Shown here in pieces: positions 1 through 8,400 of a stretch of 64,000 nucleotides of DNA. The notes beneath the pieces are model-generated. The model worked only from the letters and a program-made list of their open reading frames with translations. It searched no databases and was not told the origin of the DNA. Within the stretch, counting starts at the first letter, position 1; every line of letters begins with the position of its first letter. The position numbers and the translations under genes are program-made. The DNA is from Lachnospiraceae bacterium (GTDB lineage: Bacteria; Bacillota; Clostridia; Lachnospirales; Lachnospiraceae): the NCBI GenBank assembly GCA_022791815.1, contig JAAVZU010000093.1, positions 1 through 64,000 of the forward strand, given 5' to 3'.

Positions 1-1
1 A

Positions 2-304
2 GAGACATTAAAAAATGAAATTATCACATTAAATTCTGTTACTTTTGAAGAAACTATCAATATTGGAACAACCGCAGGAACAACTTACATATTTGAAAAT
101 AATGGCTATCTGCAAGTTTTTGCGGATTATGAAGCAAATTCCAATATATGTGTGTCACTGAGTGGAATTGAAATCCGAGTAACGACTGGCAGCTCGGGTG
201 CCACGTCAGGAAGTTCTCAATGTGTGTATGTAAAAAGGGGAATGAGAGTAAATGTTGTATCGTCAAACGGGATATGCCTTCTTAAATTTTTTCCGTTAAT
301 ATAA
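2..304 (+). CDS. Phage protein, C-terminal part (5' end outside window)
   Basis: An open frame runs from the window edge to a TAA stop at 302-304 and has no start inside the window. The visible 100 residues are rich in Thr, Ser, Val and Ile (for example the stretch TGSSGATSGSSQ), which resembles a small beta-sheet structural or decoration protein. It lies upstream of the scaffold gene, where virion accessory genes are common. No family is recognised. Confidence 0.6.
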   Translation, partial: ETLKNEIITLNSVTFEETINIGTTAGTTYIFENNGYLQVFADYEANSNICVSLSGIEIRVTTGSSGATSGSSQCVYVKRGMRVNVVSSNGICLLKFFPLI

Positions 305-344
305 AACTATCAAAAGAGTATATCAAATAAAATAAAGAATCAGG

Positions 345-370
345 AGTATCGAGTAATTGGTACTTTTTTA
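345..370 (+). terminator. Candidate weak terminator after the partial phage gene
   Basis: AGTATC at 345-350 can pair with GGTACT at 359-364 (one G-T pair), followed directly by a T run. The stem is short, so in the late operon it would at most reduce read-through into the scaffold gene. Confidence 0.4.
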
Positions 371-435
371 TGTCCAAAACCGCTTAAGACACAAAACTGT
401 GCAGAGAAAAATATTAAGAAATGGAGGAAAAGATT

Positions 436-1047
436 ATGGCAAATGTAACAGGAGGACAAGCAGGCGGAGGAACTGAACCAGGAACACAGGAACCAGCACA
501 GCAAACACAAAATAATCAAGGAACACAAGAACCAGTACAGCAGGTACCTACAATTGATTATGAAAAAATCCAGAGCATGATTGACAAGGGGACCCAGCAA
601 AAAGAAGATGCTATTTTGAAAGGTTATTTTCAAAAACAGGGATTGACAGAAGAAGAAGCACAGCAGGCAATGGCAGCATTCAAACAGCAGAAGGCAGCAA
701 ACACACCAGATGTTGCAGGATTGCAGACCCAGTTACAAACTTACCAGGCACAGGCACAGCAGGCAGTCATTGAAAAAGATGCAACTGTGGAGGCTATTGG
801 GTTGGGATTGGATGCGAAGCAGGTACCTTATATTTTAAAGATGGCAGATTTTTCTAAGGTGATGGATAAGGATGGAAAAACAAATCCAGAAGCAATAAAA
901 GAAGCTATCAACAAGGTATTAGAAGATTTTCCACAATTAAAGCCAACTAAGGAGGAAAACAAAGGATTCCAAAAAGTTGGGGCAAGTGGTGGGAATCAGG
1001 TAAATCAAAACATGGATGATGCTTTAAAGCAGGCATTTGGACTTTAA
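436..1047 (+). CDS. Phage scaffolding protein
   Basis: Predicted 203-residue capsid scaffold. The first 45 residues are low-complexity (Gly, Gln, Thr, Pro), followed by a helical, Gln/Lys/Glu-rich middle typical of gp20/DUF4355-type scaffolds, and a short basic end near FQKVGASGG and ALKQAFGL. It lies just before the major capsid gene, the usual place for a scaffold. ATG 436 is preferred because GGAGG lies at 423-427; an upstream in-frame ATG at 421 overlaps that ribosome site. The function is inferred from composition and position. Confidence 0.75.
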   Translation: MANVTGGQAGGGTEPGTQEPAQQTQNNQGTQEPVQQVPTIDYEKIQSMIDKGTQQKEDAILKGYFQKQGLTEEEAQQAMAAFKQQKAANTPDVAGLQTQLQTYQAQAQQAVIEKDATVEAIGLGLDAKQVPYILKMADFSKVMDKDGKTNPEAIKEAINKVLEDFPQLKPTKEENKGFQKVGASGGNQVNQNMDDALKQAFGL

Positions 1048-1067
1048 GAAGAAAGGAAGGATAAGAT

Positions 1068-1952
1068 ATGGCAGTATATGATTATGCAGAAACATTTTTA
1101 CCAGTTTTACAACAAAAGTACGCAACTGCTCTTTGTTCGGATACATTATCAAAGAGCAACACAGGTGTGCAGTTTATAAATGCACAGACAATTAAATTAC
1201 CACACATTTCTTTAAGCGGTTATAAAGACCATTCAAGAACCCCTGGATTCAATAATGGTACAATGGAAAACAGTTGGGAACCAAAGAAATTATCACATGA
1301 CAGGGATAGACAGTTTTTTATAGATCCAATGGACATTGATGAAACAAATCTTACACTTTCTATTGCCAATATTCAGAACACTTTTGAAACAGAGCAGGCA
1401 ATTCCGGAAAAAGACAGCTATCGTTTTTCTAAATTGCATGCAGAACTTACGACTTATAGCGGAAGAATTAACACAGATGTAATTGAGGCAGCAAATTTCC
1501 TTGAGGTGTTTGATGAAGAAATGTGCAGGATGGATGAGGCTGGCGTACCAGAGGAAGGACGTATTCTATATGTCACTCCGACTATGCGAAAAATCATAAA
1601 AAATGCAGATGGTATTGAACGGATGATTTCCGTCAGCACGCCGACCAATATTAATCGAAAGGTACATAGTCTTGATGATGTAGAAATTAAGATGGTGCCA
1701 TCTGCAAGAATGAAAACTAAGTATGATTTTACGGATGGATGCGTTGCCACAGCAGATGCAAAACAGATTAATTTTATACTGATACATCCATCCGCTGTTG
1801 TCTGTAGGGATAAATATGCTTATATGAAACTATTCACACCTGGAACAGACAGCATGACCGCAGACGGATATCTGTATCAAATTCGGGAATATGGAGATTT
1901 GTTCTTACTAGAACAAAAAATAGAAGGTGTAGCAATGAATGTACAAGCATAG
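1068..1952 (+). CDS. Phage major capsid protein
   Basis: 294 residues, the right size for an HK97-fold shell protein. The N-terminus (MAVYDYAETFLPVLQQKY) and the segment around SWEPKKLSHDRDRQFFIDP match the type of capsid protein found in Lachnospiraceae prophages. It lies between scaffold and connector genes, with GAAAGGAAGG before the ATG. There is no scaffold domain fused to the N-terminus, in line with the separate scaffold gene upstream. Confidence 0.85.
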   Translation: MAVYDYAETFLPVLQQKYATALCSDTLSKSNTGVQFINAQTIKLPHISLSGYKDHSRTPGFNNGTMENSWEPKKLSHDRDRQFFIDPMDIDETNLTLSIANIQNTFETEQAIPEKDSYRFSKLHAELTTYSGRINTDVIEAANFLEVFDEEMCRMDEAGVPEEGRILYVTPTMRKIIKNADGIERMISVSTPTNINRKVHSLDDVEIKMVPSARMKTKYDFTDGCVATADAKQINFILIHPSAVVCRDKYAYMKLFTPGTDSMTADGYLYQIREYGDLFLLEQKIEGVAMNVQA

Positions 1953-1964
1953 GAGGTATGATAT

Positions 1965-2222
1965 ATGCAGGCAGTAAAAGGAAATAAAGTTTATACGATT
2001 AGTGAAACGGAAAAGTCTCGTTATATTGCTATGGGATATGATATCACAGAAGGCGAAGAGATTATCGCTTACGGAAAAGGTAAAACGGTATCTTATGATG
2101 AATATGTAAAGATTGTAAAAGAGAATGAAGCTTTAAAAGCTGAGTTAGAAGCACTAAAGCAATATGATCCTGGCAAGGAAGAAACAGAAAAGAAAACAGT
2201 AAAAAAGACTGCTAAGGAGTGA
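1965..2222 (+). CDS. Small phage head-associated protein
   Basis: 85 residues. The first half (MQAVKGNKVYTISETEKSRY...) looks like the short head-adjacent protein often found directly after capsid genes; the second half is a predicted coiled coil (VKENEALKAELEALK) with a Lys/Thr-rich tail. An AGGAGG site precedes the ATG. Its stop overlaps the ribosome site of the next gene, implying translational coupling. The exact role is unknown; a connector or capsid accessory is likely. Confidence 0.6.
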   Translation: MQAVKGNKVYTISETEKSRYIAMGYDITEGEEIIAYGKGKTVSYDEYVKIVKENEALKAELEALKQYDPGKEETEKKTVKKTAKE

Positions 2223-2227
2223 TGCGT

Positions 2228-2605
2228 ATGTATGCAGATACAGTGTATTATTTTAATGAATATGATGGCTCAATTATTGCAGAGGAAGAACTGGAAAAAG
2301 CATTAAAAAAGGCATCCAGACACATTGACACCCTTACTTACAACAGAATTGTAGGTAAGGGTTTTTATAACCTGACAAAATTCCAGCAGAGCATAATAAA
2401 AGAAGTATGCTGCACCCTTGCCGATTTTGAAACTGAAAACGCAGAACTGATTAACAGTATGCTAAAAAGCTACTCTATTAATGGAGTGTCTATGACACTT
2501 GGAAGCAGCTGGAATGTTTCTGTAGAGAGTGGCGTTGCAATACGTTCTGATTTGTATGAGAGATTACAACAAACAGGTCTGTGTTGTAGGAGTTTGGGGG
2601 TGTAA
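2228..2605 (+). CDS. Phage head-tail connector (adaptor) protein
   Basis: 125 residues, mostly helical, with the motif SRHIDTLTYNRI near the start, typical of the gp6-like head-tail adaptor that sits under the portal. AAGGAG at 2214-2219 fits ATG 2228 (8 nt spacing) better than the in-frame GTG 2219 or ATG 2222. It is the first of four connector-type genes, each separated by a few bases or overlapping. Confidence 0.7.
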   Translation: MYADTVYYFNEYDGSIIAEEELEKALKKASRHIDTLTYNRIVGKGFYNLTKFQQSIIKEVCCTLADFETENAELINSMLKSYSINGVSMTLGSSWNVSVESGVAIRSDLYERLQQTGLCCRSLGV

Positions 2606-2607
2606 TT

Positions 2608-2943
2608 ATGTATCCATGCCTGATACCGAAATTCATGTGTAAGACACCTATCCATATAGAGATAGAACCAGAAGGACTTAACGAATATGGTGACCCTCCA
2701 GATAGTATAGAGATTGATACAAAATGCAACTATCAGGATAAAGCAAAGACAATCTATACAAAAGAAAAGAAGGCGGTTAAAGTAACAGGGAATGCCTATA
2801 TATCGGGAGACATTGCTCCAGAACTTCCAACCATACCTGGCGGAACGGTTAAAATATTTGGTGTGGAAAGAAGAATTATAAGCGGTACAAAAGCAAGGAA
2901 TCCTGATGAAACAGTAAACTACACCCTTTTAGAGTTGGAGTGA
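2608..2943 (+). CDS. Phage head closure / stopper-type protein
   Basis: 111 residues, beta-rich. Motifs such as EGLNEYGDPP and YQDKAKTIYTKEKK, together with its place second after the adaptor, suggest the head-tail joining (stopper) protein that seals the connector. GGGGGTG lies before the ATG. No catalytic features are seen. The assignment rests mainly on gene order and size. Confidence 0.62.
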   Translation: MYPCLIPKFMCKTPIHIEIEPEGLNEYGDPPDSIEIDTKCNYQDKAKTIYTKEKKAVKVTGNAYISGDIAPELPTIPGGTVKIFGVERRIISGTKARNPDETVNYTLLELE

Positions 2944-2947
2944 TGAC

Positions 2948-3328
2948 ATGTTAAAAGTAAAAAGCAAAGTAAAAATCAACAACATGCAATTGAAGCGGCT
3001 TGAAGGAGCTGCTTTAATTGCGTTGGAACAAACAGCGGAAGCACTGCACACAGAAGTAATACAGGCACAGGTAGTACCTAGAGATACTGGAAATTTACAG
3101 AATGAAAGCACTTTTGTAGATTACACAAATGCTTCCAAAGGAAAGGTGAGTCTGGTGTCTACCACTCCTTATGCAAGAAGAATGTACTTTCATCCCGAGT
3201 ATAAATTTTCAAAAGACGAAAATCCTAATGCCCGCGGCAAATGGTACGAGCCTTGGGTATCAGGAAAAGAAAAGGATTTTTGTAGAGATGCATATAAGAA
3301 ATTATTTAAGAAGGCAGGTGGTGTATAG
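2948..3328 (+). CDS. Phage minor capsid / HK97 gp10-like neck protein
   Basis: 126 residues. The segment VVPRDTGNLQNESTFVDYTNAS followed by STTPYARRMYFHPEYKFSK has the pattern of minor capsid (gp10/Minor_capsid_2) proteins: 'vPyDTGnLq.S' then 'tpYArrlyyhp'. This family acts at the head-tail neck. The stop TAG overlaps the GTG start of the next gene by one base. Confidence 0.75.
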   Translation: MLKVKSKVKINNMQLKRLEGAALIALEQTAEALHTEVIQAQVVPRDTGNLQNESTFVDYTNASKGKVSLVSTTPYARRMYFHPEYKFSKDENPNARGKWYEPWVSGKEKDFCRDAYKKLFKKAGGV

Positions 3329-3717
3329 TGCTTGTATTGAGTAAAATAAGGGATTACATAGAATCCTTGAAAATAGCAGAAATGGTATACTCTGGAAAAT
3401 TGGATAGTAAGCCAAAGCATTGCATAGGAGTATACAATAGAAATGCAAGATATCCCCCAAGGGAATGTGTAGGGGATGAATCCTCATACCAGATAAAACC
3501 AATATCCATTTTGGTACATTGGGATAAGAAGCAAAGAGATACCGAAGAGAAAGCATGGGAGTTATACCTTGCACTGAAAGATAAGGAAAATTTTGATATA
3601 GACAGTACAAAAATACAATTCATCAAAATGCTGCAGAACGAACCTGTTGATGTGGCAACGGATGAAGACGGAATATATGAATTTGTAATAGAAACAGATT
3701 TCTATTACAAAGTATAG
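3328..3717 (+). CDS. Phage tail terminator-like protein
   Basis: 129 residues starting with GTG that overlaps the previous stop. The profile (short mixed alpha/beta protein with ISILVHWDK and FVIETDFYYKV) and its place directly before the tail tube gene fit the tail terminator or minor capsid protein that caps the tail tube. GGCAGGTGGTG before the GTG serves as ribosome site. The family match is moderate. Confidence 0.65.
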   Translation: MLVLSKIRDYIESLKIAEMVYSGKLDSKPKHCIGVYNRNARYPPRECVGDESSYQIKPISILVHWDKKQRDTEEKAWELYLALKDKENFDIDSTKIQFIKMLQNEPVDVATDEDGIYEFVIETDFYYKV

Positions 3718-3734
3718 AAAGGAAGGAATAAGGC

Positions 3735-4244
3735 ATGAACAATAAACTTTATGGCTATGACAACAGTGGTACAGCTCAGGAAGGTGTAACCGTAACAAGT
3801 AGCATGAAATTTGGTATTTGTACCAAAGGAAGAAAAGAATCAGATGATCCAATGACAATAGCGACTACTTTAGTAAAAGATGCAGAAAGCTTATCTGTTA
3901 CAACGGATAACGGCGTGGAAGAATGGAATGCTATGGATCAGGATGGCTGGGTAAGGAGACTGGTAACAAGTAAATCTCTTTCCGTCAGTCTTGGAGGAAA
4001 ACGGAATTACGGAGACCCTGGAAATGATTATGTAGCAAATTGTGCGTATGAGAACGGCCAGGGATGTGATTCATGGTTTTCTGTTATTTTTCCGAATCAG
4101 GACCAGTTAATTATCCCATGCATCGTTAATGTAACCTCCATGGGAGGAGATGCAACAGCGGTAAATGCATTGGAATGGGAAATACAATCGGATGGTAAAC
4201 CTACCTATGTAGCATACACAGGTTCATCATCCAGTAGTTTGTAA
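3735..4244 (+). CDS. Phage major tail tube protein
   Basis: 169 residues. N-terminus MNNKLYGYDNSGTAQEGVTVTSSMKFG; middle contains SLSVSLGGKRNYGDPGNDYVAN and the end holds the ALEWEIQSDGKPTYV segment common in tail tube proteins. It lies between the terminator and the tail chaperone pair. A GAAAGGAAGG site precedes the ATG. It polymerises into the tail tube around the tape measure. Confidence 0.8.
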   Translation: MNNKLYGYDNSGTAQEGVTVTSSMKFGICTKGRKESDDPMTIATTLVKDAESLSVTTDNGVEEWNAMDQDGWVRRLVTSKSLSVSLGGKRNYGDPGNDYVANCAYENGQGCDSWFSVIFPNQDQLIIPCIVNVTSMGGDATAVNALEWEIQSDGKPTYVAYTGSSSSSL

Positions 4245-4286
4245 AACATAAAAAAATAATTTTATAGCGGAAAGGAAGGAATTAAC

Positions 4287-4604
4287 ATGGCACAGATTAT
4301 AGATATTTCAAAGAAAATTACAAACGAGTTACCAGTTGTAAAAATTACAGAGGAATTGGTAGTGACCGTAAATAATAGAAAATCCGTAGTACTGAATATA
4401 CAGGCAATGGTAGAACAGATGGAGCGAGAAGGCAAAGACGAAGATACTGCATTTATGACAAAAGTAATGGAAATGTTGATTGGCAAAAAACATGCAGATG
4501 AAGTTGAAAAAATGGATTTGCCACTAAATGAGTACACTATGTTATTTGAAACCATTATGAGTGTTGCCACGGGTGAGTATGGAAGTACACCCTCAGAAAA
4601 ATAG
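4287..4604 (+). CDS. Tail assembly chaperone, short product (G-like)
   Basis: 105 residues: ELVVTVNNRKSVVLNIQAMVEQ near the N-terminus, then a helical region and a short end at EYGSTPSEK. Size and position fit the first tail assembly chaperone (lambda G type). The last 44 bases overlap an open frame in +1 register (4561-4947) encoding a Gp15-type domain, the arrangement that in many phages yields a fused G-T protein by programmed frameshifting. GGAAAGGAAGG before the ATG. Confidence 0.75.
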   Translation: MAQIIDISKKITNELPVVKITEELVVTVNNRKSVVLNIQAMVEQMEREGKDEDTAFMTKVMEMLIGKKHADEVEKMDLPLNEYTMLFETIMSVATGEYGSTPSEK

Positions 4605-4947
4605 TGGGGAAGCATACTATGATTTTGTAGAGGACTGGAACCTGATAGAATCCAGCTTCGTCAAACAATATGGTATCCGCTTGAGGCAGGATGATGACAT
4701 GTCATGGGACGAGTTCTGTTCTTTGCTAACTGGAATCATGTATGATACCCCATTAGGCAGAGTAGTAGAAATCCGTTCCGAAAAGGATCCAAAGGTAATC
4801 AAGGAATTTACAAAAGAGGAAAAACGGATATATAACGAATGGAGATACCGCAGAAGAGAAAAAATATGCCAGGGAAAAATAGAAATACTAACTTATGAGA
4901 ATTTTTGGAAGGATTTCCAGAAGGAAGCAAAAAGAATGTTTTCTTGA
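4561..4947 (+). CDS. Tail assembly chaperone, Gp15-family (T-like) domain
   Basis: The frame opens after TGA at 4558-4560. Its core (DFVEDWNLIESSFVKQYGIRL, then SWDEFCSLLTGI and VVEIRS) is the Gp15 family seen between tail tube and tape measure genes. Possible starts are GTG 4561, GTG 4573 and ATG 4579, but none has a good ribosome site, which argues that it is made as a +1 frameshift extension of the upstream chaperone. Gp15 proteins bind the tape measure and tail tube during assembly. Confidence 0.75.
   Translation: MLPRVSMEVHPQKNSGEAYYDFVEDWNLIESSFVKQYGIRLRQDDDMSWDEFCSLLTGIMYDTPLGRVVEIRSEKDPKVIKEFTKEEKRIYNEWRYRRREKICQGKIEILTYENFWKDFQKEAKRMFS
4590..4593 (+). promoter_or_regulatory. Candidate +1 programmed frameshift site (CCC-T)
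   Basis: In the zero frame the codons read ACA CCC TCA GAA AAA TAG. A +1 slip of tRNA-Pro from CCC to CCT joins frame 4287-4604 to the Gp15 frame as P-QKNSGEAYYDF. +1 slippage at overlapping proline codons is known for Listeria phage PSA. Inference from sequence only. Confidence 0.5.
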
Positions 4948-5057
4948 AGAAAAGAACTGTATTGTTGAAATACCAAGAAATGTATGTTAAGATAAAATAT
5001 AGCAGTCGTGTACAAGGTGTGTTGACCTCCATTTTACATAGAATGGAGGTGGTGCAA

Positions 5058-5147
5058 ATGAAGAACAATTTTGACTTCAATGATTTGATGCAATTTGGAC
5101 TATTCATTATCGCATTGCTGACATTCATTTACTTGATATGTCACTAA
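5058..5147 (+). CDS. Holin-like type I toxin peptide
   Basis: A 29-residue peptide: MKNNFDFNDLMQFGLFIIAL then LTFIYLICH. One hydrophobic helix after a short polar start, with the FDFNDLMQFG...LLTFI pattern of the 'putative holin-like toxin' (Hol-Tox) family. GGAGG at 5045-5049 gives 8 nt spacing to ATG 5058. The following 3' region carries an opposing promoter and a hairpin that can end both transcripts, as in Fst/TxpA-type type I toxin-antitoxin loci. It sits inside the tail operon between chaperone and tape measure genes. Membrane damage is the expected action; not shown here. Confidence 0.75.
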   Translation: MKNNFDFNDLMQFGLFIIALLTFIYLICH

Positions 5148-5149
5148 CA

Positions 5150-5240
5150 TAAAACAAAACCACCCTTGTACTTTGGCCGGTCTTGGGTGGCTTTGCTAAC
5201 CAATTAATAGGTCAACCCCTTGTGGGCGACTGCTTCTTTA
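5150..5240 (-). ncRNA. Predicted antisense antitoxin RNA
   Basis: Transcribed leftwards from the promoter at 5246-5274 and predicted to stop after the hairpin formed by CCACCC and GGGTGG (about 5161-5193), whose minus-strand 3' side runs into a T-rich tail (TTTTGTTTTA). That makes an RNA of roughly 85-90 nt ending just downstream of the toxin stop codon and fully complementary to the toxin mRNA 3' UTR. Layout known from Fst/RatA-type systems; the RNA itself is inferred. Confidence 0.6.
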
Positions 5241-5245
5241 AATTT

Positions 5246-5274
5246 AATATAGCACAGTTTTTAGAAATTGTAAA
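5246..5274 (-). promoter_or_regulatory. Promoter of the antisense RNA
   Basis: On the minus strand: TTTACA (5274-5269), 17-base spacer, TATATT (5251-5246). This near-consensus sigma-A promoter points towards the toxin gene. The -35 box overlaps the foot of the next hairpin. Confidence 0.75.
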
Positions 5275-5303
5275 GCACTATACAGCGTGTATAGTGCTTT
5301 TTT
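5272..5303 (+). terminator. Strong intrinsic terminator downstream of toxin cassette
   Basis: AAAGCACTATACA (5272-5284) pairs perfectly with TGTATAGTGCTTT (5288-5300) around a 3-base loop, followed by more T. It would end rightward toxin transcription and, unless anti-terminated, also late-operon transcription before the tape measure gene. Confidence 0.85.
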
Positions 5304-5389
5304 GTACTCTTTTTTAGAAAGAGTTTTAGAGTTGTGTAAATTGAATGGAAATAAAATGTAAAGTTGCACTGGTGCAACCAAGAACAATA

Positions 5390-5416
5390 AAGGCACTCGT
5401 TTGAGTGTCTTTTTTT
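5390..5416 (+). terminator. Second terminator-like hairpin before tape measure gene
   Basis: AGGCACTC pairs with GAGTGTCT around GTTT, followed by seven T. A further hairpin (GTTGCA/TGCAAC) lies at 5363-5378. No obvious promoter was found between here and the tape measure gene, so late transcription probably reads through. Confidence 0.7.
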
Positions 5417-5449
5417 GATACAAAAATTCAAGAAAGGCAGGTGGTAGCA

Positions 5450-8400
5450 GTGGCAACAACAAGTGTAGGTGAAATAGAATTAGATTTAGTTCTAAATGAA
5501 AAAGACATAGATAAAAACATTAATAAAGTTGCAAAAAGTGCATCGAGCAAGATTTCAAATTGCTTTGGAAATATGAGTAAAACTATGAAAAATTCTTTTT
5601 CTTCTGGGTCAAGTAGAGTGGAAGATTTGAAAAATAAAATATCTCAAACAGAGAAAGAAATCAGTAAATTAATAGATGAGATAACAAAACTTTCTAATAT
5701 TTCTGCTCCAACGCAACAAATGCAGAAATATAAATCACTTATTAGTAGCACCCAAAAGGAAATAGAAGAACTGTCTGCAAAAATGGAAAAAATAGCAGAT
5801 ACAAAAGTCCAGACAGATGAATACAAAGAATTATGCGACTTTTATGAGAAACTAAACAAAAGACTGAATACTCTCCTAGAAAAGCAAGAAAAATTTAAAA
5901 ATACAAATGTCAGTCAGAACGGCAAACAGTGGAAAAATTTGCAATACGACATTGACGAAGTAAAAAAATCAATCATGTATGCAAAAGGAGAGATAAAAGA
6001 CATGAATCTGTCTGGCACTGCCTTTAAAAGTGGTAAGCAGACAGAAGAATATAAGAAAGTTGCAAAAGAGATAGAAAAGGCAAATGAGAAGTTAAAGACT
6101 TATAGAAAAAATTACAATCAGGCTTTTGCTGAGGCAGAATCAAAAAGAAACAATGAATTGACCAAAAAAAGTCTACAACTGGATAAATTATGTGACAAGT
6201 TAGATGTCTACAAAATGAAATTGCAGGAGACTTCTAACAAAGAAAAAAATACGGGAGGATCCAGTTCCAGATTAAGCAAAAATTTAGGAAAGATTAGTAA
6301 TGCCACAAAGAAAGCTACAAGTAGTATAACAAAACTAACCAGTTCAGTGAAATTTCTTGGAAAAATGTTTGCAATGTCATTGATGTTTCAGGGGATAACT
6401 TATGCCATGAACGGAATGAAGGAAGGATTTAACAATTTAGTATTATACAGTGCAAAGGCAAACAAAAACGCATCTGCAATGGCAACATCTATGTTGCAAT
6501 TAAGAAATGCTCTTGCATCCGCTTTCCAGCCAATAATAACAGCAGCAGTGCCATACTTACAAATATTTATAAATCATCTTATAAAAGCAATTGATTTTGT
6601 CGGAAAGTTTTTTACTGTATTGCTGACGGGGCAAAAAACTTACACAAGAGCAAAAAAAGCACAAGTAGACTATTCCAAAACGTTAAAAAATACTGGAAAA
6701 ACAGCAAAAAAGACGGCAAAAGATATAAAAAGTATCATGTCATTTGATAACATAAATATGTTAAGTCCAAATGACAAAGAAGAGGATTCTGATAAGGACA
6801 ACGATAACGGAATGCCTTCTACGAAAGAAATGTTTGAAGAAGTTCCGATTGAATCTAACATAACGAAGGCGGTAGAGAAGTTAAGGAAAGTACTTGAAAA
6901 GCTAAAAAAGAAACTGGAACCAGTCAGGAAAGCATTGAAAAAATTGTGGGATGAAGGACTTAGTAAGCTCGGCAATTTTGCATGGGGAACCTTAAAGGAC
7001 TTTTATCATGATTTTCTAGTACCTGTGGGGAACTGGACACTAGGAAAAGGTTTACCTAGATTTATCAATGCAACGAATACTCTTTTAAATAATATTGACT
7101 GGAAAAAGATACAAAAATCATTAGACAAACTGTATAAGGCTCTGGCACCTTTTGCTATAAACATTGGAGAAGGATTACTGTGGTTTTATGAAAAGGTCTT
7201 AGTGCCTCTAGGGACATGGGTGGCAAATGAAGTTGTACCAAGATTTTTAGATACACTGACGATTGCAATTAAAACATTAAATACTGTAATAGATATTCTA
7301 AAACCTTCCGCAAAGTGGTTTTTTGATAAGTTGCTGAAACCCTTAGCAGAATGGACAGGAGGTTTATTCTTAAGCGTTTGGGATAAAATCAATGAAGCAT
7401 TGTCAAAATTTCAAAAGTGGTGTGAAAAAAATCCAGAAACAATAGAAAATATTGCGACCGTAATTGGATCTTTTGCAACTGCTTGGGGATTAGTAAATAC
7501 TGCAATTAAAATATGGAATGCCATAGGTGCAATTGCTACTGTTGTAACAAATGGACTAGCAGGAGCAGTAGCATTTTTAACCTCTCCAATAGGAATCGCA
7601 GTAATTGCAATCGGAAGCCTTATCGCAATAGGAGTGTTACTATATAAAAATTGGGATAAGGTTAAAGAAAAAGCAAAAGAAATCTGGAATAAGATTTATA
7701 GCAATGTAGCTCGTTATGTAGAAAGAGCAAAAGAAAGAATAAAAAATTGTATAAACAAAATTAAAGAAGTGTTCAATAAGTTTAATACATTTCTTAAAGA
7801 TGTTTTCCAGAAAGACTTCTCAAAAAGTTTTGGAGCATTCGGAGAAATCATAAATGCCTTTAAGAAAAATGTACAAAACATCTGGAACGCAATAAAGAAG
7901 ATATTTAGCGGAATCATTGATTTTATAACAGGAGTATTTACTGGTGACTGGAAGAAAGCTTGGGAAGGCGTCAAGAAGATATTTGGTGGAATATTTGACG
8001 GATTGGTTGCGGTAGCGAAAGCACCGCTTAATTTAGTTATTGGGCTGATTAATACAATGTTGAAAGGCATTTTCGATGGTATGAATGGGGTAATAAAAAA
8101 AGTAAATAAACTTGCTTCTAAACTGCCCGATTGGATGCCTGGAGGAGGAGGTATACCAACCATTGATACAAGCAAAATTAAAATCCCACCTCTTGCAACT
8201 GGAGGCTACGTAAAACCAAATACTCCGCAGCTAGCTATGATAGGAGACAATCGCCACCAAGGCGAAGTAGTAGCACCAGAAGATAAACTAGAACAGTTGC
8301 TCAATAATGCCATTTTACAGAACACAGCTATGATAGTAAGAGCAGTAGAAAACGCTATGTCAAAGCAAAAGGGTGGAGATATAGAGCTTGTTGTTAACCT

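Noticed and set aside
4905-5147. An 80-residue protein from ATG 4905 through the toxin
   Set aside because: The first part overlaps the Gp15 gene in another frame and has no family features; only the last 29 residues from ATG 5058 have a ribosome site and a recognised pattern.
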